Source of the DNA: Trichothermofontia sichuanensis B231
GTDB taxonomy: Bacteria > Cyanobacteriota > Cyanobacteriia > B231
Direction of reading: 5' to 3'
Assembly (NCBI RefSeq): GCF_026240635.1
Contig: NZ_CP110848.1
Coordinates: forward strand, 684,501 to 748,500
DNA: 64,000 nt
In this document: positions 1 to 8,812 of the stretch, in pieces
How positions within the stretch are numbered: the stretch's first letter is position 1
Layout: each line of letters begins with the position of its first letter
Made by a program: the position numbers and the translations under genes
Notes under the pieces: generated by a model
Told to the model about the DNA's origin: nothing
Seen by the model: the letters and a program-made list of their open reading frames with translations, nothing else
The model's database searches: none

Positions 1-1518
1 GTTATCAGGATTCAACACAGAGGTTTGGGGATTTGCACCCATGCGGGCACCCCCAACTTCATGAATGTAGTAACCAGGGGGAGCCACCGGCGTAGTGACT
101 TGTTCCAGCCAGCGGACCCAATTGGCTACCAGGGGAAAATGAAACAGCTCGGTTAGCTTGAGGCATTGCCCCCTAAGGAGGGCCACGATCGCTTGAATCT
201 GTTGGCGCATGTGGGCAACCATTTTGTACTCGTTGGAGGACCAGGCACAGTCAATATGGGCAACGGGAATTCCCCAGGCATCGACTTGATTGGGATCAAG
301 ACTGATCCGGTTTTCAGCGCGCGGTAAGACTTCCCCATGCCCAATCAGAAAACCGACGGAACCCTCACCTGCTTTTTGTAAAGGGCGAGGGACGGCGAGC
401 CGTTGAATTCCCCCCCAGAGACCGTAGCCCCGTAAAAATTCCGCTTCGGGTTTATCTAAGTTCCAAACGCAGGGGATAAAAAAGCTTTCGCTACCTGATA
501 GCGGGAAGGGTGCCGCCGGGGCAGGTAGCTCTGGCAACAGGAAAAACTGGGTCGTAGAGACATGATCCATTAAATAGCAGCCCAGTAACCCGGAAGCATT
601 GGGCAGACCATAGGGTTGGTAAGCGTCGGTGGAATGCAGGAGAATCCGCACGGACTCGATCGTTGAAGCACACAGCATAATAATGCGCCCACGAACCTCG
701 TGGCTGGTTTTGGCTTGACGATCGACATAGACGACCCCCGTGGCTTTGTGGGTATCGCGATCGAAGGTGAGATGGCTGACCACAGCATTGGGACGCAGGT
801 CTACCCTACCGGTAGCCAGGGCTGCTTGTAGGGAGGAACCCACACTCGACGATCGCGGCCAGGGCTGCTCAGGGGTGGGTCGATGCGAACCAAAACCTCG
901 TGAATGGATGAGCGGTAAATCGGGGCATTGACGGTGCAGCACCGATTGTAGGTAGGCTTCTCCTGGGGTAAACGGGGCAGGGGGTAAATACTGGCCATCG
1001 GGCAATTGGGGCAAACCATCACAATGACCTTGGACCCGGAAAAAGCGCTCCAAGCGGGCGTAATAGGGAGCCAAATCAGCATAGGTAATTGGCCAGTTAT
1101 CGCCGTAGCCATCCCGACGGGCGGCCTGAAACTCATAGTCAGAGAGGCGGAGGGTAATACCGCCCCAAGTGAGGCTGCGCCCCCCCACTTGCCGCCCCCG
1201 TATCCAGTAGAACGGTTTATGGTCTGGCGTGGTGTAGGGATTGTCTCGCTCATCGACAAAAAAATCCGGGTTGGCTTTCCAATAGCCGGGATGGGCCGCT
1301 TGATAGGATTGCCGCCGGGAAATGGCCAGGTTATACACCCGACGTGCCAGGTCACGAACCGGATGACCCAGATCGATCTTGGGATCTAAATCACGTCCTG
1401 CTTCCAAAACCAGTACCTGCAGGCCCCGTTGGCTGAGTTCCTTCGCCGCAACCCCACCCGTTGCGCCTGATCCCACCACGATCGCATCATACGGTTCCGG
1501 TGTCGCCACAATCGGCAT
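1..1518 (-). CDS. GMC family oxidoreductase, 3' end outside the window
   Basis: Flavin-dependent oxidoreductase of the glucose-methanol-choline type; the substrate cannot be read from sequence. Translating the minus strand from the ATG at 1518-1516 gives 506 uninterrupted codons running off the left edge. The N-terminus carries the FAD-binding Rossmann motif VGSGATGG (about residues 12-19) followed by a strand ending in LVLEAGRDL. The middle carries the GMC signature region around residues 105-120 (GGRSLTWGG). The visible C-terminal part contains HEVGGARMG, as in the GMC_oxred_C domain, so only the last part is missing. The gene reads away from the insertion element that begins about 30 bp upstream of its start codon, so that insertion may have displaced its native promoter. 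No signal peptide is evident. Family assignment is firm, substrate unknown. Confidence 0.88.
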   Translation of the reverse strand, partial: MPIVATPEPYDAIVVGSGATGGVAAKELSQRGLQVLVLEAGRDLDPKIDLGHPVRDLARRVYNLAISRRQSYQAAHPGYWKANPDFFVDERDNPYTTPDHKPFYWIRGRQVGGRSLTWGGITLRLSDYEFQAARRDGYGDNWPITYADLAPYYARLERFFRVQGHCDGLPQLPDGQYLPPAPFTPGEAYLQSVLHRQCPDLPLIHSRGFGSHRPTPEQPWPRSSSVGSSLQAALATGRVDLRPNAVVSHLTFDRDTHKATGVVYVDRQAKTSHEVRGRIIMLCASTIESVRILLHSTDAYQPYGLPNASGLLGCYLMDHVSTTQFFLLPELPAPAAPFPLSGSESFFIPCVWNLDKPEAEFLRGYGLWGGIQRLAVPRPLQKAGEGSVGFLIGHGEVLPRAENRISLDPNQVDAWGIPVAHIDCAWSSNEYKMVAHMRQQIQAIVALLRGQCLKLTELFHFPLVANWVRWLEQVTTPVAPPGYYIHEVGGARMGANPQTSVLNPDN

Positions 1519-1566
1519 AACCACGTCCTTGGACAGCCTTTCAATTTTAGCTCTTAGACGGGAAGC

Positions 1567-1597
1567 CCCGTGCTCTACCTGAAAGGTGAGCGTCGGG
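1567..1597 (+). repeat. left-end imperfect hairpin of the IS200/IS605 element
   Basis: The 5' arm CCCG-TGCTC (1567-1575) faces the 3' arm GAGCG-T-CGGG (1588-1597), with one bulged T. The same structure recurs at 3497-3529, giving a paired left-end/right-end assignment. A second stem-loop (GTTGCCT pairing with AGGCAAC, 1623-1658) lies between this hairpin and tnpA. Confidence 0.65.
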
Positions 1598-1676
1598 ATG
1601 AAAGGCGCGTGAGTTGAGGTGCGTTGCCTGACCGATTCCGCAGGACAGGGAAGGCAACAGCGCCGAAACGAACACA

Positions 1677-2096
1677 CTATTTCCCCTGGTTCTGCACATA
1701 TTTCCTAAGCACTTCGAGCGGTGCGTCTCCACAAGAATCAATTGAGTACGATTCGTTCCAGAACCCCTTGTCCCAGTTCCAGTAAGCCTTCCTCAGTTAC
1801 GATTCAAATTCTGCTCTGACAACTCGACTGCTGACAGACTTCATATTGTTAATGAATTTGCTCAGTTGCATCTGGGGAGCGTACTTGAAAACGAGGTGTA
1901 GATGATCCGCTTCTCCATTGCATTCTAGTAATTCACACTTCCATTTCTGGCACAGTTCGCCCATGATCTCCTGAAGGCGCATCATCATCTCTGGAGGCAT
2001 TACCGCTAATCGGTATTTCGTGGTAAAGACTAAATGAGCGTACAGCCTCGATACACCCCTAGACCTTGCAATATATCTATTCTTGGCCATACACAC
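1677..2096 (-). pseudogene. tnpA: IS200-type Y1 (HUH) transposase tnpA, interrupted by one in-frame stop
   Basis: Single-strand transposase of the IS200 family. The reading frame from ATG 2096 is recognisable for 139 residues, the usual length, but a TAA at 1799-1797 stops it after residue 99. Before the stop are the TTKYR segment and the HUH motif in DHLHLVF. After it, in the same frame, the protein continues as LRKAYW, then CGDAPLEVLRKYVQNQ, ending at the TAG at 1679-1677. In this family the catalytic tyrosine lies in that last helix, and the Y of RKYVQNQ is the obvious candidate, so the truncated product should lack the nucleophile. ATG 2090 is an alternative start. The single nonsense codon in an otherwise intact frame suggests recent inactivation, unless the codon is read through. 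Confidence 0.85.
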
Positions 2097-2123
2097 TAAT
2101 AATCAGCATGTTATAATGCTGGC

Positions 2124-3515
2124 ATGAAATACGCTTACCAGTACAGACTTTGTCCGACCTCTCAGCAGAAGGCGATGCTCAATCACTGGTTGAGAGTTTG
2201 TCAGTATTGGTACAACCGGATGTTGGGTGAAAGGTTTGATTGGTGGGAGCAAAACCGCTGTCCGGTCAATGCTTGCCCACTGATTTGCCATCTACCGGAA
2301 CTCAAGGAACGCCCCAACTACTACAGCCAGAAAAGGCAACTGCCGGATATTAAGGATGATCTGGTACTGGTCAAACATAGCGGTGAGCTACTGAACTTTT
2401 CAGAACTCTATTCCACTATCTTGCAGAACGTTTGCAAGCGGGTAGATAAGGCGTTTGAGCGATTTATTCGCGGTGATTACAACGGCAAACGAAGCGGCAA
2501 ACCTCGGTTCAAGGGTGGATCTCGTTATCGGACGATGGTGTTTGATGGTGCTGACGATGCCTGGATGAAGTTCTGCACGATTAATGGCGAATGGTTGTTC
2601 ATGACCTTGCCAAAGGTGGGATTGCTGCAAGTGAGGACTCACCGACCAATACCGGATGGTGCAACCCTAAAGCAGGCTCTAGTCACGAAGAAAGCGGACG
2701 GGTGGTATATCTCTCTGATCCTGAGTGACCCGACCGTACCGGAATTCAACCCGGATGAGATTATCCCTACTTGGGAGAACTCATTGGGTATAGATGCTGT
2801 GTTGCATGAGGACACCTATCTAGCAACTTCAGACGGTGAAAAGCTGCCATCCCTCAAGCCTCTACGGAAGAATGAGGCAAAGAAAGCCAGCCTTCAGAGT
2901 AAGCGCAATGCTAGGAAGAAAGGTTCTCACAGGCGCAGGAAGTTGGCAAAACAGGAAGGGCGATTGGGTCAGCGAATAGCCAGGAGTCGCAAGGATTTTC
3001 AGTACAAAACCGCTCATAAGCTGAGACGAACGGGTAAGAAAGTTTTCTTTGTCGAAAAGCTCAACCTGAAAGGACTGAGCAAGCGAAACAACCCCAAACA
3101 GGCAGAGGACGGCACTTATTTGCCCAATGGTCAATCTGCGAAGTCTGGGTTAAACAAATCTTGGAATGATGCTGCATTTGGGCAGTTCTTCTCAATCCTG
3201 GAGTACATAGCTGCAAAAGCTGGAGCCGTTGTGATTGAGAAAGACCCTGCCTACACATCTCAATTGCTGGCATATCGGGATGAATTTGTGTTCACCGATT
3301 GCAGCATTCGGGAGTATTGGGATGAACAAGAAAAACTCTGGGTTGATAGAGATATTAATGCTGCTATCAACCTGAAGAGGCTTGGGCTGGACGTGTTCCC
3401 AAGCATAAAACGCCGTAGAGGGAATCCAGTTGTGGTTGCTTCCATAACCAATAGTACCTCGAAGGAAGTTCTGACCGCTCTACGGAGCATCAGAAGCCCG
3501 CGCTCTATCGCCTAG
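2124..3515 (+). CDS. tnpB: TnpB, RNA-guided nuclease of the IS605 OrfB family, without a zinc ribbon
   Basis: 463-residue TnpB, the accessory RNA-guided DNA endonuclease of IS200/IS605 elements and a relative of Cas12. The N-terminal WED/REC-like part begins KYAYQYRLCPT. The RuvC-I aspartate is in LGIDAV (D224), the RuvC-II glutamate in FFVEKLNLKGL (E311) and the RuvC-III aspartate in VDRDINAAINL (D408), so the catalytic triad is present. The CxxC...CxxC zinc ribbon normally placed between RuvC-II and RuvC-III is absent: after the usual PAYTSQ the segment reads LLAYRDEFVFTDCSIREYWD, with a single Cys. From memory, this variant is a recurrent cyanobacterial clade rather than random decay. The gene is divergent from the broken tnpA, and its stop codon lies inside the right-end hairpin. 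Confidence 0.9.
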   Translation: MKYAYQYRLCPTSQQKAMLNHWLRVCQYWYNRMLGERFDWWEQNRCPVNACPLICHLPELKERPNYYSQKRQLPDIKDDLVLVKHSGELLNFSELYSTILQNVCKRVDKAFERFIRGDYNGKRSGKPRFKGGSRYRTMVFDGADDAWMKFCTINGEWLFMTLPKVGLLQVRTHRPIPDGATLKQALVTKKADGWYISLILSDPTVPEFNPDEIIPTWENSLGIDAVLHEDTYLATSDGEKLPSLKPLRKNEAKKASLQSKRNARKKGSHRRRKLAKQEGRLGQRIARSRKDFQYKTAHKLRRTGKKVFFVEKLNLKGLSKRNNPKQAEDGTYLPNGQSAKSGLNKSWNDAAFGQFFSILEYIAAKAGAVVIEKDPAYTSQLLAYRDEFVFTDCSIREYWDEQEKLWVDRDINAAINLKRLGLDVFPSIKRRRGNPVVVASITNSTSKEVLTALRSIRSPRSIA

Positions 3516-3540
3516 CGAGGAGCGTCGGGTACGTCACGCA
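3400..3540 (+). ncRNA. possible omega/reRNA overlapping the tnpB 3' end
   Basis: TnpB guide RNAs are transcribed through the 3' end of tnpB and the right end of the element, with the guide being flanking DNA. Here the tnpB stop lies within the right-end hairpin, consistent with such an RNA. The limits are an inference from family biology, not a measured transcript; the guide would start at the true right boundary near 3530-3540. Confidence 0.3.
3497..3529 (+). repeat. right-end imperfect hairpin of the IS200/IS605 element
   Basis: CCCG-CGCTC (3497-3505) pairs with GAGCG-T-CGGG (3520-3529), with the same bulged T as the left-end hairpin at 1567-1597. The tnpB stop codon (3513-3515) sits in the loop. 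Confidence 0.65.
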
Positions 3541-3671
3541 AGCCGTCGCCCCTATCATAGGGATTAGACCTCGTATGGGGGGGTGAGCATTCTCAACTTG
3601 AGGCCCACCAACATTCCCCAATTTTAAGGGTGAACATCTACTGGCTGGCGACGAAAACCGGGAGGGGAAAA

Positions 3672-4334
3672 ATGCCCATTCTGAATGTTACACCCCTGTC
3701 AATCCAAACCATTGACCTTTCCCCTGGTAGTCACCTGCTGATTCCTGAGGTCAGTTGGGAACAGTATGAAGCCCTGCTGGCTGAGTGGGGAGAAGCGCGT
3801 CGTGTGCCACGCATCAACTACTGTGAGGGAGTATTAGAACTCATGTCACCCCTACCGGCCCATGAACGCCCCCATCGGATCATTGCCGATATTGTCAAAG
3901 CCCTCCTAGATGCGCAAGATCGGGCGTGGGAAGACTTCAGTTCAACGACCTTCAAAAAGCCCAAACGGGCGGGGTTAGAACCAGATACCTGTTTCTATAT
4001 CCAGAATGCTGAACGAGCACGATCGCTGATGCGGCTAGATATGACCACTGATCCACCGCCGGACCTAGCGATCGAATCTGATGTGACTTCTAAAACGACA
4101 CTGGCCGCCTATGCCGTTTTACAGGTTCCGGAAGTGTGGATTTACGATAATGGTCACCTGACTATTTACTTATTGCGCGAAGGAGACTACACCGAATCAT
4201 CGCAGAGTTTAGTATTTCCAGCGTTAGCGATCGCAACCCTCGTCCCCCACTTAGTGACGCAAGCCCTCCAGGTAGGCACCAGCAGCATGTTGCGTGATCT
4301 ACGGAAACAACTTCAGGCAAATGAACAAGCCTAG
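3672..4334 (+). CDS. Uma2 family (DUF820) putative PD-(D/E)XK endonuclease
   Basis: 220-residue member of the Uma2 family, restriction-endonuclease-fold proteins that are expanded in cyanobacteria and of unknown biological role. The ATG at 3672 is preceded by GGGAGGGG at good spacing; an upstream in-frame GTG at 3630 has no such site. The PD-(D/E)XK core is visible as LEPDTCFYI followed by PPDLAIESDVTSKT, supplying the D and the E-x-D, then VPEVWIYD, which is usual downstream. The N-terminal YEALLAEW...NYCEGVLELMSP block is typical. It follows the IS605 element and precedes a degenerate MITE-like repeat. Family certain, function not. Confidence 0.88.
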   Translation: MPILNVTPLSIQTIDLSPGSHLLIPEVSWEQYEALLAEWGEARRVPRINYCEGVLELMSPLPAHERPHRIIADIVKALLDAQDRAWEDFSSTTFKKPKRAGLEPDTCFYIQNAERARSLMRLDMTTDPPPDLAIESDVTSKTTLAAYAVLQVPEVWIYDNGHLTIYLLREGDYTESSQSLVFPALAIATLVPHLVTQALQVGTSSMLRDLRKQLQANEQA

Positions 4335-4354
4335 TTCGGGTACCTCTTACTTGT

Positions 4355-4546
4355 TCAACCCTCACCCTAAATCCCGCCTCACCCTAAATCTCTCTCCCGC
4401 TCTAGGAGAGGGGAGTGAAAATCCGGCTCCCCTTCGCCCCTTGTGGGAGAAGGGGTTGGGGGATGAGGGTTGCCAGCGGATCCCAATTCAAACCTTAACG
4501 GTGTACTGAGTCAACTGAGTCAATTAGATATAGATAAAGGCTGTAA
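4355..4546 (+). repeat. degenerate copy (A1) of intergenic MITE-like family A
   Basis: Shares with 17456-17626, 18249-18473 and 39210-39435 the CCCTCACCCTAAAT block, two palindromes (CTCTCCCGCTCTAGGAGAG and a GGGAGAAGGGG block), the AACCTTAACGGTGTACTGAG block and a terminal CTGTAA. The left terminus is not recognisable. A 17-bp partial duplication near 4363-4393 and a 9-bp exact duplication (ACTGAGTCA twice, 4505-4522) lie inside it. It separates two convergent genes. Confidence 0.6.
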
Positions 4547-4584
4547 GCACCCTCTTACAAAGGGTGGGTTACAAAGGGTTGGTA

Positions 4585-7161
4585 TTACCAGACTGGGGGA
4601 TCGATCGCGGCTACGGTGGTAATCACCTCACCCCGATCGCATGGGCAACAGCGATCGCCACTGCCATCACGCCCCCACACGCTAATCTGGGCGATCGGCA
4701 ATTGCAAGTAACGTTGAGTATTGGTGATCAGGATCACCTCGGCCTCTGGCGGCGCTGCTAGGACTGCCACTAGGCGATCGGTCTTGGTGGCAAACTGGAA
4801 GGCATTGGTTCCCAGTTCCCCCCGTTGGCTCAGACGCAACATATTCAAGGGTAGGCGCTTGGCATATCCCTGCTGCGAGACTAACAACAGGTCTTGATGG
4901 CTTCCTAGGGCCACACAGCCAACTACCGTTTCCTGGGGCCGCAGCCGCAAAACTTGCACCCCCTGGGTATTGCGATTCATCAGGGGCACCGTCTCCGCCG
5001 TTAGGGGCAACCGCAACAGTCGTCCACTGGAAGTGGCCAGCACGATCTGACTCACAGTGGCCGTCTGCATCGGCACGGCAAACGCCAATGTATCCCCTTC
5101 CTTGAGCTTGGTTACCACTAGCCCGCGGTTCGTTAAATGGGTTACCTCCGCCAGGGGGATGCGCTTAATCCGGCCCTGTTTGCTGAGAAGGACTAGCTCA
5201 TCGGACTCTGTGACGCCTTTGGGGAGAACCCATTGGGCCACGATCGGCTCTGGATCGGACTGCACCGCCGGGGGCAGTAACCCGACGATCGCCGTTCCCC
5301 GCGATCGCCCGGTGGTGGCCGGAATCTCGCCAATGGCGACTGTATAGGCTTTCCCGGTTGCCGTCACTACGAGTAACTCCTGATCGGTACTAGCGGCCTG
5401 AACCTGGATCGGGACATCCTGGGCCTCTTCCAGGGGGGCGATCGCTGAGGTATCCTCGGTGTCGCTCTCCCGGCGTTGCTGCCGCTGAAAGGTACGGGGA
5501 GATAAGCGGCGCACATAGCCGCGTTGAGTTAGGGTCAACACCACCTCCTCGGCCTCCGGGGCCACAGTCGCGGGCAAGAGAGGCATTATGGCAGTGTCCT
5601 CCCCGGTATCAGTCCCGGTATCAGTGGCCTGCGCCTGTTTGGCTTCCAACCGCAGGGCTTCATTTTCCACGATGCGGGTCCGGCGGGGATCAGCATACTT
5701 GCGCTTGAGGGTACGCAGATCTTTTTTCAGGGTTTTCAGTAATTCGCGGCGATCGGTCAAGAGTTGGCGCAGGGTTTGAATATGTTGGGTGAGTTCCTCA
5801 TATTCCGTTTGCAGGTTGGCTTGCTCCAGACCCGTCAGCCGTCGCAGGGGCATCGCCAGAATCGCATCGGCCTGACGATCGCTCAAGTCAAACTGCGCCT
5901 GAAGCTGTAACTTTGCCGTGCTGCCATCGGGTGCTTGGCACAGTAGGTCAATCACCGCATCCAGGTGGGCCAAGGCGTGTAACATCCCTTTGACTAGGTG
6001 ACAGCGCTTTTCCGTTTGCTCCAACTCATGGCGATAGCGGCGGGTCAGGGTTGCCTCGCGGAACTGGAGGAATTCGGTCAGGATTTGCCGCAAACTCAAT
6101 TGGCGCGGTTGCCCATCCACCAAGGCTAGTAGGATTGCCCCAAAGTTACTTTGCAAGGGGGTTTGCTTATACAGGTGATCCAGGACCGATTGGGGGTTGG
6201 CCTCGCGCTTGAGTTCCACCACCACCCGAATGCCCTCGCGATCGCTTTCATCCCGCAGATCCGCAATCCCGTCGATTTTGCCCTGGTTGACTAGATCGGC
6301 AATTTTTTCAATCAACGCCGCCTTATTCACCTGGTAGGGCAGTTCCGTAATCACGATCGCATTGCGCCGATGGCGCCCCCGCCCTGGTTGGATTTCCTCT
6401 AGTTGGGCCACCCCCCGCACGGGAATGCTGCCCCGTCCCGTCAATTGCGCCTCACGGCTGCCCGCTGTCCCAACAATTTCACCCCCCGTGGGAAAGTCGG
6501 GACCCGGTATAATTTTGAACAGCTCGGTGTCGGGCAGATCGGGGCGATCGATGAGCGCAATGAGGGCATCGACGACTTCGCCCAGATTGTGGGGCGGGAT
6601 ATTGGTTGCCATACCGACGGCAATCCCGGACGACCCGTTGAGCAACAGGATCGGCAGTTGGGCCGGAAGGACAATCGGTTCCTGCTGGGAGCCATCAAAG
6701 TTATCGATGAAGTCCACCGTGGCAGCCCCAATTTCCCCTAGAAGGGCTTCGTGACTGACGGGGGCTAGTCGGGTTTCGGTGTAGCGCATGGCAGCGGGGG
6801 GATCATCATCGATCGACCCAAAATTACCGTGACCATCGAGCAGGGGATACCGACTGGCAAAGGTTTGTGTCAGCCGTACTAGGGCATCGTAGACCGCTTG
6901 ATCGCCGTGGGGATGGTATTTGCCCAAGACATCCCCGACCACACGGGCACACTTGCGGTAGGGGCGATCGGGCGTCAGGCCCAATTCATGCATGGCGTAG
7001 AGGATGCGGCGATGGACTGGCTTGAGGCCATCACGTACGTCGGGGAGCGCTCGTCCGACAATCACGCTCATGGCATACTCTAGGTACGATCGCTGCATCT
7101 CGGTATGGAGAGCTGTGGTCACCACCTGGCCGGATGAGAGCAGGTTTAGTTGTTTTGCCAT
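4585..7161 (-). CDS. gyrA: type IIA DNA topoisomerase subunit A (GyrA/ParC-like)
   Basis: 858-residue breakage-reunion subunit of gyrase or topoisomerase IV, which cuts and reseals both DNA strands. The winged-helix region (about 30-130) contains [18 protein letters not shown] and the active-site tyrosine Y127 in [11 protein letters not shown] coiled coil spans roughly 420-490, followed by six-bladed beta-pinwheel repeats to the C-terminus. The QRRGGKG GyrA box is not seen; the corresponding place reads [12 protein letters not shown], an acidic insertion, so this may be the ParC-type paralogue common in cyanobacteria. The position equivalent to E. coli Ser83 is Gln ([13 protein letters not shown]). 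A 12-bp tandem duplication (5602-5625) encodes the TDTGTDTG stretch in the pinwheel linker. GyrA versus ParC is undecided. Confidence 0.85.
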   Translation of the reverse strand: MAKQLNLLSSGQVVTTALHTEMQRSYLEYAMSVIVGRALPDVRDGLKPVHRRILYAMHELGLTPDRPYRKCARVVGDVLGKYHPHGDQAVYDALVRLTQTFASRYPLLDGHGNFGSIDDDPPAAMRYTETRLAPVSHEALLGEIGAATVDFIDNFDGSQQEPIVLPAQLPILLLNGSSGIAVGMATNIPPHNLGEVVDALIALIDRPDLPDTELFKIIPGPDFPTGGEIVGTAGSREAQLTGRGSIPVRGVAQLEEIQPGRGRHRRNAIVITELPYQVNKAALIEKIADLVNQGKIDGIADLRDESDREGIRVVVELKREANPQSVLDHLYKQTPLQSNFGAILLALVDGQPRQLSLRQILTEFLQFREATLTRRYRHELEQTEKRCHLVKGMLHALAHLDAVIDLLCQAPDGSTAKLQLQAQFDLSDRQADAILAMPLRRLTGLEQANLQTEYEELTQHIQTLRQLLTDRRELLKTLKKDLRTLKRKYADPRRTRIVENEALRLEAKQAQATDTGTDTGEDTAIMPLLPATVAPEAEEVVLTLTQRGYVRRLSPRTFQRQQRRESDTEDTSAIAPLEEAQDVPIQVQAASTDQELLVVTATGKAYTVAIGEIPATTGRSRGTAIVGLLPPAVQSDPEPIVAQWVLPKGVTESDELVLLSKQGRIKRIPLAEVTHLTNRGLVVTKLKEGDTLAFAVPMQTATVSQIVLATSSGRLLRLPLTAETVPLMNRNTQGVQVLRLRPQETVVGCVALGSHQDLLLVSQQGYAKRLPLNMLRLSQRGELGTNAFQFATKTDRLVAVLAAPPEAEVILITNTQRYLQLPIAQISVWGRDGSGDRCCPCDRGEVITTVAAIDPPVW

Positions 7162-7242
7162 GCGTAGGAGTCCTCAATCGTCAGGGATAGGAGATGAATG
7201 CGCACCTCGCCGCAGATGCATGAAAACACAAAGGACAGCAAA

Positions 7243-7641
7243 ATGGGAACTGTTTTAATTGTGGAGGACGATCTGATTAACGCCCGTGTGTTTGCCAAGG
7301 TGTTAACCAAACGGGGCAATCTGGTGGTCAAACACACGGAGGATGTGGAGGAGGTGCTACAACTGGCCCAAGCACGGGCGGTGGATGTGGTCCTCATGGA
7401 TGTGTCATTAGCGCGTAGTTTCTACCAGGGGAAGCAGGTGGATGGGATTCGCATTACCCAAATGCTAAAGGCGGACCCGGCCACGGCAGACTTGCCAGTG
7501 ATTTTGATTACCGCCCATGCCATGCGCGGCGATCGTGAACACCTCCTGGCCCAAAGCGGTGCCGATGACTATATCTCGAAACCCGTGATTGATCACCAGG
7601 AATTTGTCGATAAGGTCAAGGCGCTGATCCCAACTCCTTAA
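7243..7641 (+). CDS. single-domain response regulator (CheY/DivK-like receiver)
   Basis: 132-residue stand-alone receiver domain. The start MGTVLIVEDD at 7243 is chosen because AAGGA lies about 8 bp upstream; an in-frame ATG at 7198 would add 15 residues with no homology value. The phosphorylation aspartate is in VVLMDVSL (about D54), the acidic pair in VEDD, the threonine in ILITAHA and the conserved lysine in YISKPV. There is no output domain, so it must signal through a partner protein. It is transcribed divergently from the topoisomerase gene, 81 bp away, and is followed by a methyltransferase gene in the same orientation. The cognate kinase is not in the window. Confidence 0.9.
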   Translation: MGTVLIVEDDLINARVFAKVLTKRGNLVVKHTEDVEEVLQLAQARAVDVVLMDVSLARSFYQGKQVDGIRITQMLKADPATADLPVILITAHAMRGDREHLLAQSGADDYISKPVIDHQEFVDKVKALIPTP

Positions 7642-7710
7642 GGTTTAAGGTAACAGGTATTTTTGTACTATTTTGTACTATCCATATTAACTTTTGACAA
7701 GCAGTGGGGT

Positions 7711-8649
7711 ATGGCAACCGACACACCGACGGATGGGGTGACTTTAACCGAGGCATTAGCCTTCGTCGAGCGCTATTTCCCCCGCGATCGCGTGTTGGCC
7801 GACTACGATCGCGAGCTGACGATTCGCTACTATACCGAAAGTGAACCCGGTTATCGTAAGTATCATTCTTTACAGGATTGTGTGCATTTTGCGCTGAATG
7901 AGGATGGCCGATTTGATCCGGAGGGCTATTATGCCCAGCCTCAGTACGTTTCGGCGCAGGTGCAGGCTGTACAGGCAGCGCAGGTGTTGGAGGTGGGCTG
8001 TGGGAAGGGATTTAATAGTTTGTTTCTAGCGCAACAGCATCCAACAGTGCAATTTACGGGGGTGGATCTGACACCGCGTCATGTGCAAATTGCTGCCCGC
8101 AAGGCGGCCCAGATACCGAATCTGGTGTTTCGGCGGGGGGATTTTAATCAATTAGATGTCGCGGATCAGAGTGTTGATCTAGTGTTTGGGGTGGATTGCC
8201 TGTGTCATGCGGCTGATAGTCGCCGGGTGTTAACGGAATTGTACCGGGTGTTGCGATCGGGGGGCCGTTTAGTGGTATTTGATGGGTACCGGCGAGCAGA
8301 GTTGGCTGCTTTTGAGCCAGAGATGCAATTGGCCATGCAGTTAACAGAGGTAGCGATGGCGGTGCGGCATGGTTTCCCGGTGTTGGCGGATTGGTTGGCG
8401 GTGGCTGAATCGGTGGGGTTCACGCTAATGGAACAGCAGGATCAAACCCAGGCGATTCTCCCTAATCTCTACGCAGTGCAAGCTTTAGCAAAGCGGTATT
8501 TCCGGCGTCCCTGGCGGGCCAAGCTATTGCAGTGGGTGTTACCGAAATATTTAGTGCGAAATGCGATCGCGGGTTTGTTATTACCATTGGTTTGTGATGC
8601 GGAAACAGGAGCCTTTAGTTACCAACAGTTGGTGCTAGCAGTACCGTAG
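7711..8649 (+). CDS. class I SAM-dependent methyltransferase
   Basis: 312-residue methyltransferase. Motif I is VLEVGCGKGFNS (about residues 93-104), the acidic ribose-binding position is in FTGVDLTPRHV, and motif IV is VDLVFGVDCLCHA, followed by VLRSGGRLVVFDGYR. The C-terminal third is rich in aromatic and hydrophobic residues and ends near ...SYQQLVLAVP, suggesting a small-lipid or membrane-associated substrate, but this is weak. The ATG at 7711 is preferred to one at 7663, whose added residues overlap the 10-bp duplication TTTTGTACTA (7661-7680) and look non-coding. The substrate is unknown. Confidence 0.82.
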   Translation: MATDTPTDGVTLTEALAFVERYFPRDRVLADYDRELTIRYYTESEPGYRKYHSLQDCVHFALNEDGRFDPEGYYAQPQYVSAQVQAVQAAQVLEVGCGKGFNSLFLAQQHPTVQFTGVDLTPRHVQIAARKAAQIPNLVFRRGDFNQLDVADQSVDLVFGVDCLCHAADSRRVLTELYRVLRSGGRLVVFDGYRRAELAAFEPEMQLAMQLTEVAMAVRHGFPVLADWLAVAESVGFTLMEQQDQTQAILPNLYAVQALAKRYFRRPWRAKLLQWVLPKYLVRNAIAGLLLPLVCDAETGAFSYQQLVLAVP

Positions 8650-8812
8650 AAATACGACTATCAAACTAGATCCTTAAATTCGTAATCTTATGCTGATCAG
8701 GTTAATGGATATTCATCATGAAAAGATTGTGGAGCTAGGCGCAAAAATGATGTTGGGTCGTTCTAATACCAGGTAAATTGAACTTTAAGCTAGCTCCGAG
8801 GCTGTAATTCCT

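Larger units (their letters stand above)
1550..3540. mobile_element. IS200/IS605-type insertion sequence (divergent tnpA and tnpB)
   Basis: A Y1-transposase gene and a tnpB accessory gene diverge from a 27-bp gap, the classical IS605 layout. Near-identical imperfect hairpins lie outside each gene in the same orientation: 1567-1597 on the left and 3497-3529 on the right, each with arms CCCG plus GCTC pairing to GAGCG and CGGG with one bulged T. Same-orientation subterminal hairpins at both ends are what TnpA of this family recognises. The exact cleavage points are not visible, since these elements make no target duplication, so both ends are approximate. The element sits between the GMC gene start and a Uma2 gene. 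Its transposase is broken (see tnpA), so it can probably move only if a TnpA is supplied in trans. Confidence 0.75.
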
